IMG/VR virus record: IMGVR_UViG_3300032288_003681
Span: 1-44,044 of that record
Strand: one strand, 5' to 3'
DNA: 44,044 nucleotides
Origin: a virus
The position numbers and the translations under genes were made by a program. The notes below the pieces were generated by a model, which searched no databases, was not told the DNA's origin, and was given only the letters and a program-made list of their open reading frames with translations. Shown here one piece after another: positions 21,166 through 26,699 of this stretch (positions are counted from its first letter, which is position 1; each line of letters starts with the position of its first letter).

Positions 21166-21208
21166 GTGACAACTGCCACTTGCGTTTGTAGCGTGTTGCT
21201 TGTACCCT
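21166..21208 (+). promoter_or_regulatory. Shared-type promoter, plus strand
   Basis: Operator GTGACAACTGCCAC (21166-21179), -35 TTGCGT (21180-21185), 17-base spacer, -10 TACCCT (21203-21208), driving the gene at 21229. Confidence 0.6.
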
Positions 21209-21228
21209 ACAAAGTGGAAGGGGGTGAA

Positions 21229-21591
21229 ATGAAACTAACAAATACTGACCTGTCACTTATCGCATTGCGTAATCGTGACCGTTCAGGTCGTGACTGTGAC
21301 CCGCAAGAAGTTATAGCCCAAATGGGCAGAATGAACTTCTATGCTGTTTGCGGTGGCAAGTGGGCAAAGATAAACGCTAGTGATGGCGTGACTATCGGCT
21401 TACTGATGCCGTGTGGCGAAAGTCGCGCGGTTGAGGTGGTGCTCAACTTTCTAGACCTGTACGAAGTGCGCCGTGTGCGCCTTGTGAACCGTGGCGAAGC
21501 CAAAGGTACGCTAGTCGTTGAGCACGAAGTGCTAGATGTTTATTGCGAGAACCTAGGCGACGCTGTGTATTCTGCTTCCTGCTGGAAGTAA
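21229..21591 (+). CDS. Hypothetical protein, 120 aa
   Basis: Start at 21229 (MKLTNTDLSLIALRNRDRSG) with GGAAGGGGGTG upstream. Not recognised. Mixed alpha/beta, with arginine-rich segments (YEVRRVRLVNRG). Its terminator and following repeat closely copy those after the gene at 18118, although the proteins are unrelated. Confidence 0.65.
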   Translation: MKLTNTDLSLIALRNRDRSGRDCDPQEVIAQMGRMNFYAVCGGKWAKINASDGVTIGLLMPCGESRAVEVVLNFLDLYEVRRVRLVNRGEAKGTLVVEHEVLDVYCENLGDAVYSASCWK

Positions 21592-21620
21592 TCCAACCCA
21601 ACAACCCAACTAGCCAAGTG

Positions 21621-21655
21621 CGCCCGTTCCCGAAAGGGGGCGGGCGTTTCTTGTT
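21621..21655 (+). terminator. Terminator after the 21229 gene
   Basis: CGCCCG (21621-21626) and CGGGCG (21641-21646), then TTTCTTGTTG. The interior matches the terminator at 18496 while the outer base pair changes from A-T to C-G, a compensatory difference. Confidence 0.75.
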
Positions 21656-21666
21656 GTGCGCATTGT

Positions 21667-21726
21667 CTTACGCCACCGTCACCAATAGTTTAGAGGTACT
21701 TGGTAGCCCCGCCCACCAAGTACCCC
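21667..21726 (+). repeat. Core repeat copy 13 with AGCCCCG-loop hairpin
   Basis: CTTACGCCACCGTC is at 21667-21680 and AGCCCCG at 21705-21711. GGTACTTGG and CCAAGTACC form a perfect 9-base stem around a loop containing AGCCCCG. Beyond lie two direct repeats TATTTTTTACTCAAA (21788 and 21808) in the AT-rich block. Confidence 0.8.
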
Positions 21727-21892
21727 AGACGGAGTCACGTGAGCTCGAGCTCGAGCTTGGAAGGGAGAAAAAAATAATGGAACTTCGTATTTTTTACTCA
21801 AAGTTGCTATTTTTTACTCAAACACAAAAGAAAGTCGGCAAAACGCTAAGTCCTCAGGTGAAGAACCCACGTTCAGATGTCTTCCGACGGGG

Positions 21893-21928
21893 AAGCCCCG
21901 CGGCCGGATTTTTCCGTCCGGGACTCTG
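21893..21928 (+). other. AGCCCCG...CGGGACT hairpin
   Basis: AGCCCCGCGGCCGGA...TCCGTCCGGGACT can fold into a long imperfect hairpin, matching the second-hairpin position in the leaders at 21077 and 22625. Confidence 0.45.
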
Positions 21929-22027
21929 GCCCAACCCGTGGCCACGGGCCCCCGCTGCCGCTGCGACCACGACCGACATCGTGAAGTTCTATGTGCTGGT
22001 TCTGCTTGTGTTTGTTGCGGTTCGGCT

Positions 22028-22070
22028 GTGACAAACGACACTTGTCAAAGCGAGTTGTGACCTGTAACCT
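22028..22070 (+). promoter_or_regulatory. Shared-type promoter, plus strand
   Basis: Operator GTGACAAACGACAC (22028-22041), -35 TTGTCA (22042-22047), 17-base spacer, -10 TAACCT (22065-22070), driving the gene at 22098. Confidence 0.65.
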
Positions 22071-22097
22071 GCTACTTACTATCTACAAGGAGGTTTC

Positions 22098-22304
22098 ATG
22101 CCGGAGTTCTATCCGGAAGAAGCCAAGTTACAGAAGTCAAAAAGATACGGAAAAACTTTTGGCAAGATGGTGAAGGCGTTTGAGGGCACTAAGTGCGGGC
22201 GATGCGGTCACATCATTGACGAAGGTACTAATTGCGTTTGGCTTCGTGGGCTTGGTTGCTTTCACATACAAGGCGAGTGTCCAAAGAAAGAAGAGAATGA
22301 ATAG
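22098..22304 (+). CDS. Small zinc-finger protein, 68 aa
   Basis: ATG with AAGGAGGTTTC, a strong ribosome binding site. The N-terminus is basic (YPEEAKLQKSKRYGKTFGK). CGRCGH, then a later NC and ECPKK, suggest one zinc site. Not recognised. The stop lies inside the micropeptide gene that starts eight bases earlier. Confidence 0.68.
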   Translation: MPEFYPEEAKLQKSKRYGKTFGKMVKAFEGTKCGRCGHIIDEGTNCVWLRGLGCFHIQGECPKKEENE

Positions 22305-22347
22305 TCTTCTTTTTGTAATCGCCATCATCGTTATTCTTTCTTTCTAA
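22297..22347 (+). CDS. Single-helix micropeptide, 16 aa
   Basis: MNSLLFVIAIIVILSF overlaps the end of the zinc-finger gene in another frame, with GAAAGAAGAG as a possible ribosome binding site. A terminator begins seven bases after its stop. It is one of three nearly identical MNSLLFVIA peptides (17991, 22297, 23039). Confidence 0.66.
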   Translation: MNSLLFVIAIIVILSF

Positions 22348-22353
22348 AAGAAA

Positions 22354-22385
22354 AACCCTCGTGCTTCGGTGCGAGGGTTTTTTTT
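22354..22385 (+). terminator. Terminator after the 22297 micropeptide
   Basis: CCCTCG-TGCTTCGGTG-CGAGGG with a TTTTTTTT tail. The loop GTGCTTCGGTGC is shared with the terminator at 23091, while the stem differs and keeps pairing. Confidence 0.85.
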
Positions 22386-22391
22386 GCGCCT

Positions 22392-22446
22392 CTTCCGCCA
22401 CCGTCAATTTATTTACAACCCCCTTCACAGCCCCGCTTGTGAAGGG
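22392..22446 (+). repeat. Core repeat copy 14 with AGCCCCG-loop hairpin
   Basis: CTTCCGCCACCGTC is at 22392-22405 and AGCCCCG at 22429-22435. AACCCCCTTCAC and GTGAAGGGGGTT form a perfect 12-base stem with AGCCCCGCTT as the loop, the clearest case of the AGCCCCG-loop hairpin. Confidence 0.82.
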
Positions 22447-22550
22447 GGTTGCTCTCAGCGCACGCTCGCCCGTCGCCAAAAAAACTGAGCAAAAAACTCA
22501 AAGAACTTCAAGTTTTTTGTCAAAAAAAACAAAAAAGTCATAAAACAAAC

Positions 22551-22578
22551 TTGACAAATGAAAAAAACTTGTTATGTT
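22551..22578 (+). promoter_or_regulatory. Promoter within the AT-rich leader block
   Basis: TTGACA (22551-22556) and TATGTT (22573-22578) are spaced by 16 bases, the same design as at 21018. It would transcribe the hairpin at 22625 and a long leader of the 22805 gene. Confidence 0.5.
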
Positions 22579-22624
22579 GCTTGGTTTGACTGGGGTGTGT
22601 CAGAGTTTTGCCATCTTCGCACGG

Positions 22625-22660
22625 GAGCCCCGCATACCCATCTTGGGGATGCGGGACTAT
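22625..22660 (+). other. AGCCCCGCAT...ATGCGGGACT hairpin
   Basis: AGCCCCGCAT pairs with ATGCGGGACT with a C-A mismatch at the third base and an inner CCC/GGG pairing. The inner stem bases covary with the hairpin at 21077 (CAT/ATG versus ATG/CAT). Confidence 0.5.
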
Positions 22661-22804
22661 TGCTGTCGCATCAGGTCTGGTTGCTCAGATGGCTGATGGC
22701 AAGCCTCAACCTTGCCGAAAGGCGCACGAGCGTGACGAGTGTCATAGTGGAATTGCGCACTGCACCCTATAAGGTGTAACCATAACCGAGGGGGTGAAAA
22801 AATA

Positions 22805-23002
22805 ATGACAAAAACAGAAGCAGAACAACTTGCCAAGGGCAAGACGCTAGTAGAACTTTACGAGATTATTCGTCTTAGTTCCGAATACGAAGCGAACGCC
22901 GAAAACGACCTAATCGTTGCGGTAGTAGATGCAGAAATTCGCAGCCGAATGGGTAACGACCACCCAGTCGGACTCGCTGCACTACTTTCTCCACGCCGAT
23001 AA
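22805..23002 (+). CDS. Small helical protein, 65 aa
   Basis: ATG with CGAGGGGGTGAAAAAATA upstream. The product is helical and charged (TKTEAEQLAKGKTLVELYEI), ending in LLSPRR. Not recognised. It forms a two-gene module with the micropeptide 36 bases downstream. Confidence 0.62.
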   Translation: MTKTEAEQLAKGKTLVELYEIIRLSSEYEANAENDLIVAVVDAEIRSRMGNDHPVGLAALLSPRR

Positions 23003-23038
23003 GCCATAACCAACCCGTTTATTTAGCAAGAGAGGAAA

Positions 23039-23089
23039 ATGAATAGTCTTCTTTTTGTAATCGCACTCATAATCATACTTACTTTCTAA
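23039..23089 (+). CDS. Single-helix micropeptide, 16 aa
   Basis: MNSLLFVIALIIILTF has a clear ribosome binding site of its own (AGAGGA, five bases before the ATG), the best evidence in the family that these peptides are translated. It is the last gene of its module and a strong terminator begins directly after its stop. Confidence 0.72.
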   Translation: MNSLLFVIALIIILTF

Positions 23090-23090
23090 A

Positions 23091-23126
23091 AAGTCCCCGT
23101 GCTTCGGTGCGGGGACTTTTCTTTTT
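23091..23126 (+). terminator. Terminator after the 23039 micropeptide
   Basis: AAGTCCCCGTGC-TTCG-GTGCGGGGACTT, then TTCTTTTTG. Same GTGCTTCGGTGC centre as the terminator at 22354 with a different, still paired, stem. Confidence 0.85.
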
Positions 23127-23128
23127 GT

Positions 23129-23172
23129 CTTCCGCCACCGTCAATGTATTTGCCAATGCCTTTGCAGTCCCG
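23129..23172 (+). repeat. Core repeat copy 15
   Basis: CTTCCGCCACCGTC is at 23129-23142 with AGTCCCG (a one-base variant of AGCCCCG) at 23166-23172. This is the rightmost copy. Confidence 0.75.
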
Positions 23173-23191
23173 TTGGCTCGTAAAGTTACAG

Positions 23192-23312
23192 CCTTCCACT
23201 CACTCAGATTCTGCTCGGCTACGCCGAAGCAGAAACCTTCGTTCATTACAGTCATAACTTTACTCGCAGGCTCTTCGTAACTCTCTGGCGAGAGTACTTC
23301 AGAGCCCCGTTG
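23192..23312 (+). ncRNA. Structured element E, paralog of 23781-23900
   Basis: It begins CCTTCCACTCA, continues with hairpin TCTGCT-CGGC-TAC-GCCG-A-AGCAGA (23210-23233) and hairpin ACTCTC-TGGC-GAGAGT (23280-23295), and ends AGAGCCCCGTTGAG. The element at 23781 has the same order, spacing and start. It lies upstream of the shared-type promoter of the 23454 gene. A non-coding RNA or cis-element is inferred. Confidence 0.45.
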
Positions 23313-23368
23313 AGTTTTTATGACTTGGGCGCATCTCCGCCAGCACCTCGTGCGGTCTTGGGTCAAGG

Positions 23369-23423
23369 GTGACAAACAGCACACGAAAAGGTTCTTGACT
23401 TTGACTCTTGTAACTTGTACCTT
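23369..23423 (+). promoter_or_regulatory. Shared-type promoter, plus strand
   Basis: Operator GTGACAAACAGCAC (23369-23382), -35 TTGACT (23395-23400), 17-base spacer, -10 TACCTT (23418-23423), driving the gene at 23454. Confidence 0.6.
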
Positions 23424-23453
23424 GTACATGGGCGGAGAACCCGAAGGGAAACT

Positions 23454-23636
23454 ATGTACAATTTTGTACGCACTTGCGTTCGTTTTGTGTTTTGGGGAAC
23501 CATTGTTAGTGCGGTTTGGTTGGGCATCATTGCTATTTCCAACTCGTACGACAGCGACACCCCTGAATGCGAAATGCTCCACTACCCATGTGAAACACCA
23601 ACAACCATCTACGACCCATACGGGTACGGAAACTAA
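23454..23636 (+). CDS. Single-pass membrane protein with YDPYGY tail, 60 aa
   Basis: Start at 23454 (MYNFVRTCVRFVFW) with GAAGGGAAACT upstream, preferred to an ATG at 23415. A transmembrane helix spans about residues 7-28. The tail SDTPECEMLHYPCETPTTIY is followed by DPYGY. It is a paralog of the minus-strand protein at 20500. The conserved CE...HYPCET and YDPYGY tail may bind a partner. A micropeptide gene follows nine bases later. Confidence 0.72.
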   Translation: MYNFVRTCVRFVFWGTIVSAVWLGIIAISNSYDSDTPECEMLHYPCETPTTIYDPYGYGN

Positions 23637-23645
23637 AGGGGGAAA

Positions 23646-23696
23646 ATGAGTTCTGTTATCTTTGTAGCAGTTTTGTTTGCGATATTAGCATTGTGA
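23646..23696 (+). CDS. Single-helix micropeptide, 16 aa
   Basis: MSSVIFVAVLFAILAL has a ribosome binding site (AAGGGGGAAA) and is followed by a terminator. It is more diverged than the MNSLLF copies but keeps length, the M-x-S start and Phe-Val at positions 6-7. Confidence 0.66.
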   Translation: MSSVIFVAVLFAILAL

Positions 23697-23707
23697 AAGG
23701 AAAAAGA

Positions 23708-23738
23708 TGTCCCTGCTCAGGCAGGGGCATTTTTTTTG
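23708..23738 (+). terminator. Terminator after the 23646 micropeptide
   Basis: TGTCCCTGC-TCAG-GCAGGGGCA followed by TTTTTTTT. It is a strong intrinsic terminator. Confidence 0.85.
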
Positions 23739-23780
23739 CCCTTTTTTGGCTACTTAGTAGCCCCGCTCACTCCGTCACGA

Positions 23781-23900
23781 CCTTCCACTCAATACGCATT
23801 CTGCTTGGCTGCGCCAAAGCAGAAAACTACTTTCGTTCCAGACGTGACTTCGTTCGCAGTCTGCAAATTCACTCTACGAGTGAATTGTGCAGCCCCGTTG
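23781..23900 (+). ncRNA. Structured element F, paralog of 23192-23312
   Basis: It begins CCTTCCACTCA, with hairpin TCTGCT-TGGC-TGC-GCCA-A-AGCAGA (23800-23823) and hairpin ATTCACTC-TAC-GAGTGAAT (23867-23885), and ends CAGCCCCGTTGA. Compared with element E the inner stem changes from CGGC/GCCG to TGGC/GCCA, a compensatory C-G to T-A change. It ends at the stop of the minus-strand gene at 23902. Confidence 0.45.
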
Positions 23901-23901
23901 A

Positions 23902-24237
23902 TTAATCATCTTCTGGTTTGTGGAGTCGGTCCGCGCGCATCGAGTCACGGGCACCTATTAAACGAACTGCTTGGACTCCGTGTGGTGTAATGATAAAACC
24001 ATCACCCGAAACAACAAGGAATCCCATGGATACCAGCTTCTTAACAGCAAGCGCAAACGACTGTTTTGATGGCCGCGCGTCGCTTCGGAAGTCCCGATAC
24101 TTTTCAAATGTGAATTTTTCCATACGAAATCGCCCATAGTAGAGCAATTGCTTAGGAAGGGAACCGTAGGGAATGTCCTTCTTTGATATTCCGAAACTTG
24201 GATAACGGTCTGCGTGTGGTATTTGTTTACTTGGCAT
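23902..24237 (-). CDS. Possible winged-helix protein, 111 aa
   Basis: The product has basic and aromatic residues in the first half. It then shows KQSFALAVKKLVSMGFLVVSGDGFIITPHGVQAVRLI, which looks like the last helix and wing of a winged-helix fold. DNA binding is plausible. The gene ends inside the terminal part of structured element F. Confidence 0.55.
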   Translation of the reverse strand: MPSKQIPHADRYPSFGISKKDIPYGSLPKQLLYYGRFRMEKFTFEKYRDFRSDARPSKQSFALAVKKLVSMGFLVVSGDGFIITPHGVQAVRLIGARDSMRADRLHKPEDD

Positions 24238-24246
24238 ACCTGCAGT

Positions 24247-24546
24247 TTATCGGGGGCTGTATTTTTCCCACTCGATTTCCCCCAAATCTTCACCATCCCA
24301 GTAAGTGCAAATCTCTCCGAGGGTCGCCGCAATTTCTGCTATCTCCGGGAACATGTCCGGCAGTGTCTTATCGGCAGTGTCGAGCCACCCGGCGCACCAC
24401 ATCTCCTGAGAGTAATATGCCATCACTCGAGGCAGGGCCCATCTGAGTAGATGGTTTGCGTTGCTTGGGGCGGCCGTGTAGTTGAGGTTTATCTCGGACC
24501 ATGACCTTGCAACGTCTTCATTGTCGTAAAACTTTTCAGTACTCAT
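24247..24546 (-). CDS. Hypothetical protein, 99 aa
   Basis: Not recognised. Acidic and tryptophan-rich, helical by composition (LLRWALPRVMAYYSQEMWCAGW). It is divergent from the SNF2-type helicase and separated from it by 34 bases. Confidence 0.6.
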   Translation of the reverse strand: MSTEKFYDNEDVARSWSEINLNYTAAPSNANHLLRWALPRVMAYYSQEMWCAGWLDTADKTLPDMFPEIAEIAATLGEICTYWDGEDLGEIEWEKYSPR

Positions 24547-24580
24547 AGACTAATTCTACATACGCGGCTATGATGAGGGG

Positions 24581-26536
24581 ATGACAGAAGGCGCTCTATT
24601 TCTTGCCGATGACCACTTGGTAATGGACTTTCCCTACAACGCTGAGCGCGTAACCGTTATCAAGGCTGTTAATGGAGCAAAGTGGGACAAGGTTGCCCGA
24701 GTGTGGCGCGTTCCTATGGCGAGTATCGACGAGGCTAGAGAGCTTGCCGACAAGTGGGGTTTTATGATTGACGCCGCAGTAATGAAGTTTGACCTGCCGA
24801 CGCCAGAGAACGAAGTTAAGGGTGTCTATATGGATGGGGATTGGGTGTATCTAAGCTTCGCCTACGACCCCGTGAAGGTGCGTAGCGTCAAATCCTTGCC
24901 CGGAGTCACCTGGCACTCTAAAACAATGGCATGGCGCGTCCCTTCTACGGCGTTGCAAGAAGCAATTGAATGGGGAAACAAGTTCAATCAACCGATAGAC
25001 GAAAACCTTTTTGACATTGCCGAAGACATGCAGCAGGTGAAGAACGACACAATTGCAGCATCGCGCGCAAAAACAGCAGAGCTTGACATACCTGGCCTTG
25101 CCGGCGAGCTTCTTCCCTATCAGAAAGCCGGAGTTGCGTATGCAGCCAATGCCCGCAGGTGTTTTATTGCTGACGACATGGGTCTAGGAAAAACAATGCA
25201 GGCGATAGGTACCCTCGAGTATGTCCACGATTCGTACCCCGTAGTTGTTACATGCCCACCAACCCTTGTTCTTAACTGGCGCGATGAGGTAAACAAGTGG
25301 CTACCCCACCGCAGGGTTGTTGTTGTAACCAATCGCTCGGTTTTCCCCGAGAAAGGTACGTACGACTATTTGATTATCGGCTACTCGAACATCGACCATT
25401 GGCAGAACCAGCTTAAAGGTCATCGCTCGTATGTCTACGACGAGTCGCACTACGCCAAGACACCAACCGCCAAGCGCACAAAAGCCGCTATCAAGATGGC
25501 TCGCTCCGCACCCAAGGAAGGGCTTGTTCTCTGCCTTACCGGAACGCCAATCACCAATCGCCCAGCAGAGTACGCAAGTCAGCTTGATATTCTTGGGCAG
25601 CTCAACAAGTTTGGTGGCCTGTGGGGCTTTTACCGACGCTACTGCGGAGCTTTCCGTGACAGGTTCGGTCAATGGCACATCGAGGGTTCGTCTAACCTTG
25701 ATGAGCTTAATGAGATGCTGCGCAGTAATTGCTACATACGTCGCATCAAGTCCGAAGTGTTGTCGGAACTTCCAGCAGTACGTCACTCCAAGGTTGTAGT
25801 GGAGCCTAGTGCTGCAGCCATGAAAGAATACCTAAAGGCCGAAGAAGACATCATTGAGTACCTTGTTGCGCGTGCAAAAGAAATAGCCAAAGAGCTTGGT
25901 CAGTCTCCGTACTCTGCTGCCGTTCAAGCAAGAATTCGCGCCGAGTCAAACGAACACCTGGTACGCATCTCGGTCCTTCGCCGGCTTGCGGCAAAAGCAA
26001 AGATGGAGTCTGTAAATGAATGGATTGATTCTAAACTTGCTAACGGCGACAAAGTTGTCGTGGCTGCCCATCATCGCGAAATAGTTGACGCCATAGCCAA
26101 GAAGTATGGCGGGCTCAAAATTCAGGGCGGAATGACGGCAGAAGACGTTCAGGAGCATAAGAACTTATTTCAAACAGGTTCAATAGACGATGCGCCAGTT
26201 ATTTCTTTGTCAATGCAAGCAGCAAAGACCGGACACACGCTTACAGCCGCACAAGACGTGTTGTTCGTAGAACTTCCGTGGACGCCCGCGGATGTTGACC
26301 AGACTTACTCGCGTTGCCATAGATTGGGACAAAAAGGAAGCGTAATAGCCACATACATCCTTGCTCAAGGAACGATTGACGAAAAGATTTACGACCTCAT
26401 TAAGTCAAAGCGCAACGTTGTTAACATGGCCACAGAGGGCTCCGATGTAGAATTGAGTGATGGAGCAGGTCAGTTAATCTTTGACTTGATTAATGCAGGT
26501 CTGGAAAAAGATGGCAACGGAATGGCTAAGCGATGA
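24581..26536 (+). CDS. SNF2-family helicase with HARP-like N-terminal repeats
   Basis: This 651-residue protein has all main SNF2 motifs: ADDMGLGKT (197-205), DESH (286-289), LTGTPIT (318-324) and a C-terminal QAAKTGHTLTAAQ...DQTYSRCHRLGQ (motifs V and VI). The N-terminal ~135 residues contain two copies of a short beta unit (VWRVPMASIDEA and AWRVPSTALQEA), like the HARP/SMARCAL1 substrate-recognition repeats. HARP proteins anneal or remodel forked DNA, so a role in phage replication or recombination is likely. TATGAT lies nine bases before the ATG, so the message may be leaderless. Confidence 0.85.
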   Translation: MTEGALFLADDHLVMDFPYNAERVTVIKAVNGAKWDKVARVWRVPMASIDEARELADKWGFMIDAAVMKFDLPTPENEVKGVYMDGDWVYLSFAYDPVKVRSVKSLPGVTWHSKTMAWRVPSTALQEAIEWGNKFNQPIDENLFDIAEDMQQVKNDTIAASRAKTAELDIPGLAGELLPYQKAGVAYAANARRCFIADDMGLGKTMQAIGTLEYVHDSYPVVVTCPPTLVLNWRDEVNKWLPHRRVVVVTNRSVFPEKGTYDYLIIGYSNIDHWQNQLKGHRSYVYDESHYAKTPTAKRTKAAIKMARSAPKEGLVLCLTGTPITNRPAEYASQLDILGQLNKFGGLWGFYRRYCGAFRDRFGQWHIEGSSNLDELNEMLRSNCYIRRIKSEVLSELPAVRHSKVVVEPSAAAMKEYLKAEEDIIEYLVARAKEIAKELGQSPYSAAVQARIRAESNEHLVRISVLRRLAAKAKMESVNEWIDSKLANGDKVVVAAHHREIVDAIAKKYGGLKIQGGMTAEDVQEHKNLFQTGSIDDAPVISLSMQAAKTGHTLTAAQDVLFVELPWTPADVDQTYSRCHRLGQKGSVIATYILAQGTIDEKIYDLIKSKRNVVNMATEGSDVELSDGAGQLIFDLINAGLEKDGNGMAKR

Positions 26537-26699
26537 TGAGTGGCAATTTGAATGGCAGCTTTTTGAGATGCTCGAAGAAGGATTTATTGAAGCGGTAGGT
26601 CTTGACAAGTTCGGTGAAGTGCAACTCAAGTTTACCGAAAAGTACTACTCCGGATATATTGAATCAATAGCCTGGGACGACATAGAAGATGACGATTAG
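26511..26699 (+). CDS. Hypothetical acidic protein, 62 aa
   Basis: Start at 26511 (MATEWLSDDEWQFEWQLFEM), with GGAAAAAG upstream; an in-frame ATG at 26493 is less well placed. Acidic and Trp-rich. It overlaps the end of the helicase gene and the start of the next gene. Function unknown. Confidence 0.6.
   Translation: MATEWLSDDEWQFEWQLFEMLEEGFIEAVGLDKFGEVQLKFTEKYYSGYIESIAWDDIEDDD

Noticed and set aside
23039-23089. Rejecting the micropeptide frames as noise
   Set aside because: I first set these aside for being only 16 codons long. The recurrence of MNSLLFVIA with silent codon changes, and a proper ribosome binding site here, changed that.
7786-23172. CRISPR array from the repeated CTTNCGCCACCGTC words
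   Set aside because: Copies are about 0.5-3.5 kb apart with genes between them, with no spacer-length periodicity and no cas genes.
10611-23900. Integron-type gene cassettes with attC sites
   Set aside because: No integrase and no RYYYAAC/GTTRRRY ends were found. The cassette idea is kept only as a looser module hypothesis.
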